Below, in pieces: positions 49,276-58,070 of a stretch of 64,000 bases of DNA. Position 1 is the first letter of the stretch, and every line of letters starts with the position of its first letter. Source of the stretch: an uncultured Roseateles sp. (GTDB lineage: Bacteria; Pseudomonadota; Gammaproteobacteria; Burkholderiales; Burkholderiaceae_C); NCBI RefSeq assembly GCF_963422335.1, contig NZ_OY729424.1, forward strand, positions 5,394,001-5,458,000, read 5' to 3'. A model generated the notes under the pieces. That model was not told the DNA's origin, searched no databases, and saw nothing but the letters and a program-made list of their open reading frames with translations. Both the position numbers and the translations under genes were made by a program.

Positions 49276-50646
49276 TCACAGGCTGGCATCCACTGCGGCG
49301 AAGGAGGCTTCCAGAATATCCACCAGATGGTCCACCTCCTCGGCGGTGATGATCAGTGGCGGCGACAAAATCATGTTCGGCCCGGAGATGCGCACCATGG
49401 CGCCGCGCCGGTAGGCTTCGCGCGCCACGCGCTGCGGCACGTCGCTGCCGCGCGGCATGGCCTGGCGCGTGGCCTTGTTCGACACCATCTCGATGCCGGC
49501 CATCAAGCCCTGGCCCCGCACATCGCCGACAAAGCTGTAGCGCTCGGTGAAGGGTGCCAGCCGGGCCTGGAAGTGCGCGCCCACGCGGGCGGCGTTGCCC
49601 GGCACGTCCAGCGCCTCCAGCTGGTCCAGCGTGGCCAGGGCAGCTGCTGCCGCCACCGGGTGGCCGCTGTAGGTGTAGCCATGGGCCACCGTGCCCAGGC
49701 TGCCGGCATCGGCCAGGAAGGCACCGGCCACCTTGTTGGACAGCGCCGTGGCGCCCAGCGGCACATAGCCCGAGGAAATGCCCTTGGCCAGGCACCAGAT
49801 ATCGGCCTTCACGCCCCACAGCCGCGTGCCGAACATCGCACCGGTGCGACCGAAGCCGGTCACCACCTCGTCGGCGATCAGGAGCACCTTGTGGCGGTCG
49901 CAGACCTCGCGCACCAGCGGCCAGTAATTGGGCGGCGGCACGATCACGCCGCCCGAGCCCTGCACCGGCTCGGCGATGAAGGCGGCCACCGTGTCGGCGC
50001 CCTGGAACAGGATCTCCCGCTCCAGCTGGGCGGCGCACAGGCGGCCCAGCTCCAGCGGATCGTCGGAGTGCGGGTTGCGGTACAGCCAGGGGCTGTCGAC
50101 ATGGAAGCAGCCGGGCATCAGCGGCTCGTAGGCGCGGCGGATATTGCCCAGGCCGTTCACCGACATGCCGCCGAAGTGCACGCCGTGGTAGCCCTGCTTG
50201 AGGCTGATGAACTTGGTGCGCTCGGGCTGGCCCAGCACCTTCCAGTACTGGCGCGCCAGCTTCAACGCCCCCTCCACCGCGTCGGAGCCGCCATTGCCGA
50301 ACAGCACGGCGCCCACGTCGTCAGGCTCCATCAGCCGCACGATGCGGGCCGACAGTTCGATGGCCCGCGGGTGCGTGGTGCCACGGAAGGTGTTGTAGAA
50401 GGGCAGCTCGTCGAGCTGGGCGACGATGGCGTCGCGCACCGCGCGGTTGCTATGGCCGAGGTTGCTGCTCCACAGGCCGGCCACGCCGTCGATCATCTTG
50501 TGGCCGTCCACGTCCCAGACCCAGCAGCCCTCGCCGCGGGCGATGATGTCAGGCCGCTCCTGCTGCATGGCCCGGGGGTGGGCCATCGGATGGAAGAGGA
50601 AGCGGGCATTGTCCTGCTTCAGTTGTTCGTTGCTGTTGCTGCTCAT
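49276..50646 (-). CDS. Class III PLP aminotransferase (omega-amino acid/amine type)
   Basis: This 456-residue enzyme has the PLP lysine Lys288 (CLAKGISSGYVPLGA), Asp259 (LIADEVVTGFGRTG) and GNGGSDAVEGALKLAR at the cofactor phosphate site. It belongs to the omega-amino acid:pyruvate or putrescine aminotransferase branch. ATG 50646 is used although its Shine-Dalgarno is weak; a TTG at 50673 overlapping the upstream stop is possible. It neighbours an amine/amino-acid permease. The amine substrate is unknown. Confidence 0.9.
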   Translation of the reverse strand: MSSNSNEQLKQDNARFLFHPMAHPRAMQQERPDIIARGEGCWVWDVDGHKMIDGVAGLWSSNLGHSNRAVRDAIVAQLDELPFYNTFRGTTHPRAIELSARIVRLMEPDDVGAVLFGNGGSDAVEGALKLARQYWKVLGQPERTKFISLKQGYHGVHFGGMSVNGLGNIRRAYEPLMPGCFHVDSPWLYRNPHSDDPLELGRLCAAQLEREILFQGADTVAAFIAEPVQGSGGVIVPPPNYWPLVREVCDRHKVLLIADEVVTGFGRTGAMFGTRLWGVKADIWCLAKGISSGYVPLGATALSNKVAGAFLADAGSLGTVAHGYTYSGHPVAAAAALATLDQLEALDVPGNAARVGAHFQARLAPFTERYSFVGDVRGQGLMAGIEMVSNKATRQAMPRGSDVPQRVAREAYRRGAMVRISGPNMILSPPLIITAEEVDHLVDILEASFAAVDASL

Positions 50647-50669
50647 GGGGGTCTTTGTGCCTTGAGGGT

Positions 50670-51176
50670 TCAAAACATGGTGTTGCGATTGGCGGCGCGG
50701 GCCGGCACGGCCTGCTCCACGTCCCAGTGCTCGGTGATCAGGCCGTTCTCGACGCGGAAGATGTCCACCACCGCCGAGCCGCGCTCCTTCGGGTCCGCCG
50801 GGCGCTGCTTGCAGTGGCTGTGCGCCACCACCAGCTCGCCCTCGGCCACCAGGCGGTGCACCACGCAGCGAAATCCCGACTGCTCGACGAAGCGGCCGAA
50901 GCCGGCGATGAAGGCCGCGCGTCCGTCCGCCGCCTGCGGGTTGTGCTGGCGGTAGCGCTGCGCCGAGATGTACTGGTGCGCGGCCTCGGTGGCGCGGCCC
51001 TGCACAAAGGCCAGGTCCATGAAGGCCTGCACCACCTCGCGGGGGGCCGGGCCTTGTTGATCCTGGGCCTGGGCTTGGCCGAGGGCGGCGGCCAGCGCCA
51101 GCAGGGCCAGGCCGGGCCTGCTGCGGCCCACGGGACGGTCTTCACGCACGGCGCGCGGCTTGCTCATGGCGCTCAT
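50670..51176 (-). CDS. SnoaL/NTF2-like exported protein
   Basis: This 168-residue protein starts at ATG 51176, overlapping the preceding stop (ATGA). A signal peptide (hydrophobic stretch GLALLALAAALGQAQAQ) is followed by a SnoaL-like cone fold: EVVQAFMDLAFVQGRATEAA, YRQHNPQAADGRAAF, VDIFRVENGLITEHWDV. Such proteins are often polyketide cyclases, dehydratases or isomerases. An exported form with no obvious catalytic pair could be a small-ligand binder. It is part of the array from DUF1329 to the permease. Confidence 0.82.
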   Translation of the reverse strand: MSAMSKPRAVREDRPVGRSRPGLALLALAAALGQAQAQDQQGPAPREVVQAFMDLAFVQGRATEAAHQYISAQRYRQHNPQAADGRAAFIAGFGRFVEQSGFRCVVHRLVAEGELVVAHSHCKQRPADPKERGSAVVDIFRVENGLITEHWDVEQAVPARAANRNTMF

Positions 51177-52150
51177 GGCTGACCATCGCTGACGATGCCC
51201 TGGCGCGAAGTCATCACCGCGCGGCCATCGCGGCTGGCAATCACCGAGGTCAGCGGCAGGCGGTCGGCGCGCGGTGTGGCGCTGAAGCTGGCTCCGCCAT
51301 CGACGCTGCGCAGCACCAGCCCGTCGGCGCCCACCGCCACCAGGGCCGTGCCCACCGCGGCCATGCCGGTGATGGAGGCCTTGGCGCCGGTCTCCAGCCG
51401 CGCCCAGCTGCGGCCCTCGTCGGTGCTGCGGTACAGCGAGCCGCGCAGGCCGGCGGCCAGCAGGCTGCCCTCGGCAGTGGCCAGACCGGTCCAGAACGAG
51501 CCCTTGTAGCCGGTGGCGAGATAACGCCAGTGCTGGCCGCCGTCGTCCGAACGCAGCAGCATGCCCTTCTCGGCCGTGGCATAGACGCGGCCGCGCGCAT
51601 CGGCGAACAGGCCCAGCAGGTTCAGGTCGGCCTTGGTGGCGCCTTCGGGCGCCGGTGGCGTGACTGCCTGCCAGTGCGCACCGCCGTCTTCGGTCACCAG
51701 CACCAGCGACCACAGGCCCACCGCGACGCCACGCTGCGCGTCCAGAAAGTGCACGGCGAACAGCGGCCTGTCCGTGCTCACATCGCTGCGCTGCAGGGTC
51801 CAGGTCTCGCCCCCATCGCGGGTGGCCAGGATCACGCCCCAGTGGCCCACGGCCCAGCCCTGGCGCGCATCGGCAAAGCTGACGCCGGTGAGCGTGCTGT
51901 CCACCGGCACGGTGCCGGCCTGGCGGAAGCTGCGGCCGCCGTCGTCGGACAGCATCACCACGCCGTGCTCGCCCACCAGCACCAGGCGATCGCCGGCGCG
52001 GGCACTGGCCAGCAGCAGTGCCTGGCCGGCATGGGCGACGCGCTGGGCCGGCACCAATGCCAGGGGCGTCGGCGCAGCGGCCCGGGCCGACAGGCCGGCC
52101 AGCAGCATCAGAGGCATGAGCCAGCGGCGAAAAAAGCTTGTGATCATCAT
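51173..52150 (-). CDS. YCF48-like beta-propeller exported protein
   Basis: This 325-residue protein has a signal peptide (MMITSFFRRWLMPLMLLAGLSARA). Its repeated blades carry the BNR/YCF48 theme: LSDDGGRSF, ATRDGGETWTL, VTEDGGAHWQ, RSDDGGQHWR, RSTDEGRSW and RSVDGGASF. Plant and cyanobacterial YCF48 assists photosystem II assembly, but in heterotrophic proteobacteria these proteins often accompany MMPL and DUF1302/DUF1329 genes. Here it is downstream of the MMPL gene and is presumably a periplasmic partner of that transporter. Confidence 0.88.
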   Translation of the reverse strand: MMITSFFRRWLMPLMLLAGLSARAAAPTPLALVPAQRVAHAGQALLLASARAGDRLVLVGEHGVVMLSDDGGRSFRQAGTVPVDSTLTGVSFADARQGWAVGHWGVILATRDGGETWTLQRSDVSTDRPLFAVHFLDAQRGVAVGLWSLVLVTEDGGAHWQAVTPPAPEGATKADLNLLGLFADARGRVYATAEKGMLLRSDDGGQHWRYLATGYKGSFWTGLATAEGSLLAAGLRGSLYRSTDEGRSWARLETGAKASITGMAAVGTALVAVGADGLVLRSVDGGASFSATPRADRLPLTSVIASRDGRAVMTSRQGIVSDGQP

Positions 52151-52258
52151 CGGGCACTCATTGTTTTTCCACTGCGCTGCGAGCCACTCACAGCCCATGA
52201 ACCGGGGAATTTGCGGGCCGAGCGCCGGGCCGCTCCCAAGCCGGCCCGCGAGGCGATG

Positions 52259-52283
52259 TGTTCGTGGCTCAATGCCACGAACA
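52259..52283. other. Strong 10-bp hairpin between MMPL and YCF48-like genes
   Basis: TGTTCGTGGC and GCCACGAACA form a perfect stem around TCAAT. GC-rich inverted sequences (CCCCTCGGGG-type) lie nearby at 52290-52350. There is no T-run on either strand, so read-through is likely. It may reduce expression of the downstream genes or stabilise the upstream mRNA. Confidence 0.45.
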
Positions 52284-52360
52284 TCGCCGTCCCCTCGGGG
52301 GACCGACCGGGATTGCCCGCGTTCAGCGGGGCAAGACTGGGCGAGGGGCTCACCTTCATT

Positions 52361-54751
52361 TCAGTGCTGCAGCAGGCCGCCGGCGCGCACCGGGCGGCGG
52401 CGGGGAAAGAGAATGTCCAGCCACACGGCCAGCGCCGGCAGCACGGTCATGGCCATCACCATATTGACCATGAACATGAAGGCCAGCAGCTTGCCCATGT
52501 CGGCCTGGAACTTCAGCGCCGAGAAGGACCATATGGCCACGCCCACGGCCAGCGTGATGGCGGTGAAGATGGTGGCCATGCCCACCTCGAGGATCGCCTG
52601 CTCCAGCGCCTTGCCCATGGGCTTGCCCTGGGCCAGGTGCAGCTGCAGGCGGTTGTAGATGTAGAAGGCGTAGTCCACGCCTATGCCCACGGCCAGCACC
52701 ATCACCGGCAAGGTGGCCACGGTGAGGCCGATCTGCAGCTCCTTCATGAACCAGTAGCCGATGAAGGTGCCCAGGGTCAGCGGCAGGCAGCAGGCCAGCA
52801 CGGCGCGCAGGTCGCGGTAGACGGCGAACACCAGCAGCACGATGGCGGCATAGACGTAGAGCATCATCGGCAGCTCGCTGCGCTCCAGCTCGTCGTTCAC
52901 GGCCGCCAGCACGCCGGCATTGCCCGAGGCCAGGCGGATGTTCACGCCCGGCTCCTTCTGCGTGGCGCGGAAGTCTTTCACCGCGGTGATCACGCGGTTG
53001 ATGGTCTCGGCCTTGTGGTCGGTGAGGTAGAGGTACACCGCCGTCATGCTGCAGTCCTTGCGCATGGTGCCGCGAACGCGGCCGATCTCGATGGCCAGCG
53101 CCGCATAGTTGGCCGGATCGATCGGCACCACGTTCATCTTCGGGTTGCCTTCGTTATAGCCCTCGTTGAACAGGCGCAGCTGGCCTGAGAACGAGGCCAC
53201 CGACAACACACCTGGCACCGGCTGCAGCGCCCAGACGAAACGGTCCTGGTAGACGCCCTGCCCCACCGCTTCGCAACTCTCCGCCGGGGCCTCGAAGATC
53301 ACCGTCAGCCAGTCCAGGCCGGTGTCGAACTGGCTGGCGATGGCCACCGCATCGCGGTTGAAGCGGGCATTGGCGCGCAGCTCGGGCGCGCCCGGCTGCA
53401 GGGTGCCCACGACGCGGTCGCGGCTCTGCCAGGCGGCGGCCACCAGCACCACGGCGGCCAGGCCCAGCACGACCAGCGCCTTGCGCGGCTCGGCCAGCCG
53501 GGCCAGCGCACGCAGCCAGTGGGCACGCTGCTCGCGCTGCAGCACGGCGCCCTCGGCATAGCGGGCGCCGAAGCGGAAGTAGGAGGCGGCCAGCGGCAGC
53601 ATCACCAGGTTGGTGACGATCTTGTAGGCCACGCCCAGCGAGGCGGTGATGGCCAGCTCGCGCACCATCGGAATCGGGATCAGCAGCAGGGTGATGAAGG
53701 ACACGAAGGCCGTCACCAGCGCCAGGGTGCCGGGGATCAGCAGGCCGGTGAAGCTGTCGCGACAGGCGTCGAAGGTCGAGCGGCCCTGGGCCATCTGCCG
53801 CACGATGAAGTTGATCTGCTGCACGCCGTGCGACACGCCGATGGCGAACACCAGAAAGGGCACCAGCACGGCCAGCGGATCGAGCCCGAAGCCCAGCAGC
53901 TTGAGCGTGCCGAACTGCCACACCAGCGAGGTCAGCGAGCAGGCAATCGGCAGCAGCGTGAAGCGCAGCGAGCGGCAGTACCAGTACACCGCCAGCGCCG
54001 TCAGCAGCAGGGCGATGGCGCAGAAGGCCAGCACCGAGGAAGCGCCCTCGGCAATGTCGCCGATCTGCTTGGCGAAACCGATGATCTGCACTTCGAAGTC
54101 GGTGTCCTCGAACTTGGCGCGCAGCTGGGCTTCGAGCACCTGGTTGTAGGCGATGTAGTCGAGCTTGTTGCCGTCCTTGTCGAACTCGAGCAGCTCGGCC
54201 GTGACCATCGCGCTGCTCTCGTCGCGCGAGACCAGGGTGCCGACGAAACCGCCCTGGGCGGTGGACTGGCGGATGCCGGCGATGGTGGTTGCATCTAGCT
54301 GCGCGGGGGTGATGGTGCCGTCTATCAGCGGGTCGGCGCGAAAGCCTTCCTCGGTGATCTCGTTGACGAAGCTGTTGGGCGTCCACAGCGACTGCACGCC
54401 CAGGCGCTCGACGCTGGGCAGGTAGATGACCGCCTGCGTCAGCTCGTACAGGCGCGTCAGCGAGGCCGGCGTCCAGATGCTGCCGCGGCGCGCATGCAGC
54501 ACGATGTTCAGGCGGTTGGCGCCCAGCACATCGGCGCGGTAGGTCTGGAAGGTCTGCACATACTCGTGGCCCACCGGCAGCTGCTTCTCGAAGCCGGCGT
54601 CCATGTGCAGCTGCAGGCCGAACCAGGCCATCAGCGCGGTGAAGGCCAGCAGCACAGCCAGCACCGGCGCGCGGCGGCGGAACAGCAGGGCCTCCAGGCG
54701 CTGGATGGTGCGCAGCAGCGCGCCGGGAGAAGAGGAAACAACAGCATTCAT
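52361..54751 (-). CDS. MMPL/RND-family transporter
   Basis: This 796-residue inner-membrane protein has the duplicated RND layout: one helix (about 28-48), a large periplasmic domain, a block of five or six helices (about 235-410), a second helix and periplasmic domain, then a second helix block (about 640-785). Motifs GVSHGVQQINFIVRQ and GIGVDYAFYIYNRL mark the SSD-like regions. It belongs to the MMPL/hopanoid or lipid exporter group rather than the AcrB drug pumps. No adaptor gene is nearby. It follows DUF1302 by 24 bases. Confidence 0.9.
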   Translation of the reverse strand: MNAVVSSSPGALLRTIQRLEALLFRRRAPVLAVLLAFTALMAWFGLQLHMDAGFEKQLPVGHEYVQTFQTYRADVLGANRLNIVLHARRGSIWTPASLTRLYELTQAVIYLPSVERLGVQSLWTPNSFVNEITEEGFRADPLIDGTITPAQLDATTIAGIRQSTAQGGFVGTLVSRDESSAMVTAELLEFDKDGNKLDYIAYNQVLEAQLRAKFEDTDFEVQIIGFAKQIGDIAEGASSVLAFCAIALLLTALAVYWYCRSLRFTLLPIACSLTSLVWQFGTLKLLGFGLDPLAVLVPFLVFAIGVSHGVQQINFIVRQMAQGRSTFDACRDSFTGLLIPGTLALVTAFVSFITLLLIPIPMVRELAITASLGVAYKIVTNLVMLPLAASYFRFGARYAEGAVLQREQRAHWLRALARLAEPRKALVVLGLAAVVLVAAAWQSRDRVVGTLQPGAPELRANARFNRDAVAIASQFDTGLDWLTVIFEAPAESCEAVGQGVYQDRFVWALQPVPGVLSVASFSGQLRLFNEGYNEGNPKMNVVPIDPANYAALAIEIGRVRGTMRKDCSMTAVYLYLTDHKAETINRVITAVKDFRATQKEPGVNIRLASGNAGVLAAVNDELERSELPMMLYVYAAIVLLVFAVYRDLRAVLACCLPLTLGTFIGYWFMKELQIGLTVATLPVMVLAVGIGVDYAFYIYNRLQLHLAQGKPMGKALEQAILEVGMATIFTAITLAVGVAIWSFSALKFQADMGKLLAFMFMVNMVMAMTVLPALAVWLDILFPRRRPVRAGGLLQH

Positions 54752-54775
54752 GCGGGGCAGCGATTCAGACGGTGT

Positions 54776-56422
54776 TCAGAAATTGCGTGAGACGTTGATG
54801 CCGAAGAAATCGCGGTCGCGGTAGGTCTGGTCGAACACGGACTTGCCGCCGCGGAAGATGGCGTAGTTCACGGCCACCTGCCAGTGGGCCGGGTTCTGGA
54901 TGAAGCTGACCGTGAAGTTGGCCGACTTGGCCCCCTTCATGAAATTGCCCGCCACATTGGGTGTGCGGCCAGCGAGCGCCTGGAAGTAATAGACCTCGGG
55001 CACCACCTGCCACCCGCTGATGAGCGTGCCGTCGTAGACCCAGCTGAAGTCGAAGTTGATGCCGGCCGAGGTCTTGGTGCCGGTGGCTACCGGTGTGCCC
55101 GCGGCGTCGGTTTCCTGGCCCCAGCCCCAGCCGCCAGCGGCGATCGGGTCCGGGCCGTACATAGCCTTGAGCTTCGGGTAGGAGATCACCACCGTTTCGG
55201 CCAGCAGGGTGGCGGTGTCGGCATGCAGCAAGTCCAGCAGCGCCTTGGCATTGTTGGGCGCGGCGCTGAACAGCGCCGTCATATGCCACTGCACGCGTTT
55301 CTCGTCGACCCAGCAGTTGCCGTTCTGCGACGAGCAGCCACTGGCATTGGAGTTCAGCGCCACGGCGTCTTTCGGTCGATAGGACAGCTCGGTGCCCAGC
55401 GCCCAGTCGCCCACGGGGAAGTTGGCGCTGATGCCGAGCAGCTTGCGGTCTTCGGCATAGGTCCAGCCGACCACGCCGCTGCCCTTGATATTGGTGCTGA
55501 AGTTGGGCGCCTTGTCGTGATAGTTCATCGCATACAGGCCCAGGTTCAGCTGGGTGCCCTCGGGCTGGTAGCGCAGCGAGGCGCCCCACTGGCCGCTGTT
55601 GCGCGCCTTCACCGTGGTCAGGCCATAGGCGCTGTCGCCCTTGCCCAGGCCGTTGACGTTGGACCAGTAGCTGCCGGTGGGCGGAAAGTAGCTGGCATTC
55701 CAGCCCGCCTGCACATAGGCTTCGAAGTTCAGCCCATGTCCCAGGCCGGTGGCAAAGCTGGCCATGGGCGCCGGCAGCACCGCCTCCTTCAGCTGCGTGC
55801 CGGGCTGCGACAGGCGCATCACATCCACCGCATTGGTGCTGTTGATGCCACCCGGCAGGAACAGGCTTTCGCCCCAGCTGACCACCTGGTTGCCCACACG
55901 CAGCCGCGCCTGCTCCTCGCCCAGGGCGAAGCTCTTGCTGACCCACAGGTCCAGCAGGCGGGCCTTGAAGCGCAGGTCCTTGCGCGCGGCATCGGACAGT
56001 CCGTCCACTACCGCCGGCGCACCGGGGTTGGCAGCGCTCAAGTAGCCACTGGTCTGCGTGGACGAGAAGTCGCGCACCCAGTTCACCCGGCCCAGGGCGG
56101 TGAAGTCGTTGGGCAGCTTCAGCAGCAGCTCATGGCTGCCCTTCAGATAGGTCGTGAAGCGGTCGCCCTTGGCATAGTTCAGGTCGCCCTGGTCGCCCAG
56201 CGCCGACGGCGGCGCCAGGCACCCGGCCGGGGCGCCATCGCCGGTGGCGCCGGCCAGCACCAGGCCGCAGGCGGCGCCCTTGGCACGGATGCCGGTGCCC
56301 AGCGAGATCGTCGAGTCGAAGTTGCCGGAAACGTCCTCGGTCTTGAAGGTCACGGCCAGCGCCGCGCCATGGCAGGCGCCCAGTGCCGCGGCGGCAATGA
56401 AGGCAAGGCGAAATGGGGTCAT
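54776..56422 (-). CDS. DUF1302 outer-membrane beta-barrel-like protein
   Basis: This 548-residue protein starts at ATG 56422, with AAGGAG six bases upstream, and has a signal peptide with cleavage near HGAALA. The mature chain alternates aromatic and polar residues, with the family blocks RVGNQVVSWGESLFLPGG and NAVDVMRLSQPGTQLKEA. It ends in Phe (GINVSRNF), as outer-membrane barrels do. DUF1302 proteins pair with DUF1329 and MMPL transporters in many proteobacteria and are thought to handle hydrophobic compounds. A GC-rich hairpin (56453-56470) lies between it and DUF1329. Confidence 0.9.
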   Translation of the reverse strand: MTPFRLAFIAAAALGACHGAALAVTFKTEDVSGNFDSTISLGTGIRAKGAACGLVLAGATGDGAPAGCLAPPSALGDQGDLNYAKGDRFTTYLKGSHELLLKLPNDFTALGRVNWVRDFSSTQTSGYLSAANPGAPAVVDGLSDAARKDLRFKARLLDLWVSKSFALGEEQARLRVGNQVVSWGESLFLPGGINSTNAVDVMRLSQPGTQLKEAVLPAPMASFATGLGHGLNFEAYVQAGWNASYFPPTGSYWSNVNGLGKGDSAYGLTTVKARNSGQWGASLRYQPEGTQLNLGLYAMNYHDKAPNFSTNIKGSGVVGWTYAEDRKLLGISANFPVGDWALGTELSYRPKDAVALNSNASGCSSQNGNCWVDEKRVQWHMTALFSAAPNNAKALLDLLHADTATLLAETVVISYPKLKAMYGPDPIAAGGWGWGQETDAAGTPVATGTKTSAGINFDFSWVYDGTLISGWQVVPEVYYFQALAGRTPNVAGNFMKGAKSANFTVSFIQNPAHWQVAVNYAIFRGGKSVFDQTYRDRDFFGINVSRNF

Positions 56423-56499
56423 GGAGGCTCCTTGGTGGGATGGCGTGCGCTGCCCCGCCCCTTTGCGGGGGACGTGCGGCAAGTCGGCGGATCAGGCGA

Positions 56500-57891
56500 T
56501 CAGCGGTCGCTGATGGCGCGCAGGTTTTCCGAGGTGTAGAAGCCCGGCTTGAGCCGCGGGTTGCCGCCGGCCTCGGTGAGCCAGCGCACGTCGGAGCCGG
56601 TGCCTATGGCGTGCTCATCCACCACATAGCGGCCCTCGATCAGGTTGTATTGCACGAAGGCGGACACATCGCAGGCGCCGGTCTCGAACACGGGAATGGA
56701 GAAGCCCTCGCGCAGTTTCCACAGCTTGCCCTGGCCGTCGTAGTCGTCGGCCAGCAGCGGGTTCCAGCTGTCTTCGTCGACGTAGAAGGTGCGCTTGGGC
56801 GCCAGGTGGCGCACGCCGGGCTTCACCGTGGCCTCCACCACCCAGACGCGGTGCAGTTCGTAGCGCCGGTGCGTGGCGGCGATGAAGTCCTTCTGCGCCA
56901 CGTCCTCGAACTTGGCGCTGAAGTCATAGGCACCGAAGCTGTTGTAGGGCACATAGAGCTCCTTCTTGCCCACCAGCTTCCAGTCGAAGCGGTCCATCGC
57001 GCCGTTGAACACGAAGGGCTCATCCAGGGTGTACTGGTTCTCGAAGCCGATCTGCGGCGCGTCGTAGGCATAGCTGGGCATGCGGCGCACGCGGCGCTGG
57101 CCGGGGAAGTAGAGGAAGGTTTCGGTCGGCTGCTCGGTGTAGATGGTGATGGCCAGCGCCTGGCCGGCCAGCGCGGCCGGCGTGGAATAGCCGAAGTAGA
57201 CGAAGTTCTCGATCGGCGCCATCTTGCTGAACAGCTGCGAGCCCTTGGCGCCCCAGGGGTAGAAATTGGTCTGCTCCGAGCCGGCCTTGATCCACTCGTC
57301 GCTGCCCTTGCGCGGCGAGGCGGCGGTGATGGTGTACTTGTAGTCCACCGCCAGGCCGCGGTAGCGCATCTTGCTGTTCCACATCACCTCGGCGCCGTTG
57401 TCCGGCATCGGGAAGGGGATGCCCGGCAGCACCGCCTCGGCCAGGCTCCAGCCATTGGCATTGAGCTTGGCCGTGCCCACGTTCTTGCGCGTGTTCTCGG
57501 CCACGAAGTCGGGCACGGCGCAGCTGCGGTGCGTCGGGTACACATCCATCTTGTAGCCCTTGGTCTGCTTGACCATGGCCACCTGGCCGGGCGAGAGCCT
57601 GTCGGCGTATTTGTCGACATTGGCCGCGTCAATGCTGAACAGCGGTTTCTCGGCCCTGTGCTTCCAGTAGTCGCCGCGCTTCTTGCCCCAGGCCCAGCCC
57701 GGCGCGGGCGGCTCGCCGCCGGCGAAGGCGGGGATGCTGCCGTCCTTGTTCGCGCCGGGCTCCGCGCCCACCGCGCTCAGCTCTGTTCCCAAGCGCGCCG
57801 CATCGCGCGGTGCGGCCGAGCACAGCATGGTGGCCGCCGAGGCCACCAGGCCCAATGCCAGCCATCGTGCCGCCGATTGTTTCTTGCCCAT
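56500..57891 (-). CDS. DUF1329 outer-membrane lipoprotein-sorting-like protein
   Basis: This 463-residue exported protein starts at ATG 57891, with GGAG upstream; a TTG two codons earlier is less likely. It has a signal peptide ending near MLCSAA and DUF1329 blocks YKMDVYPTHRSCAVPD, FLYFPGQRRVRRMPSYAYD, DWKLVGKKELYVPYNS and ATHRRYELHRVWVVEATV. The fold resembles LolA/LolB-like beta-sheets that carry lipids. It is the first gene of the minus-strand array, 179 bases from a divergent AraC regulator. Confidence 0.9.
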   Translation of the reverse strand: MGKKQSAARWLALGLVASAATMLCSAAPRDAARLGTELSAVGAEPGANKDGSIPAFAGGEPPAPGWAWGKKRGDYWKHRAEKPLFSIDAANVDKYADRLSPGQVAMVKQTKGYKMDVYPTHRSCAVPDFVAENTRKNVGTAKLNANGWSLAEAVLPGIPFPMPDNGAEVMWNSKMRYRGLAVDYKYTITAASPRKGSDEWIKAGSEQTNFYPWGAKGSQLFSKMAPIENFVYFGYSTPAALAGQALAITIYTEQPTETFLYFPGQRRVRRMPSYAYDAPQIGFENQYTLDEPFVFNGAMDRFDWKLVGKKELYVPYNSFGAYDFSAKFEDVAQKDFIAATHRRYELHRVWVVEATVKPGVRHLAPKRTFYVDEDSWNPLLADDYDGQGKLWKLREGFSIPVFETGACDVSAFVQYNLIEGRYVVDEHAIGTGSDVRWLTEAGGNPRLKPGFYTSENLRAISDR

Positions 57892-58070
57892 GCTCAACTC
57901 CTGGTCCCGTGTTCACAAGGTCTGCACCCGGGGGTGCATGCGATGGGCTAGAAGGTACGGGCAGAGGCGCTTAAGGCGTGATCGCGTTGCCGCAGAAATG
58001 GGGTCCGGGCTTACCCTAGTCCCGCCACCCATTGACGGTCGCCCACCCCTGCCCGTAGATTGCATGACCC

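Noticed and set aside
47769..57951. Long plus-strand frames opposite the permease, YCF48/MMPL, DUF1302 and DUF1329 genes
   Set aside because: Their His/Arg/Gln-rich products have no recognisable domains; the minus-strand genes have signal peptides, ribosome-binding sites and family motifs.
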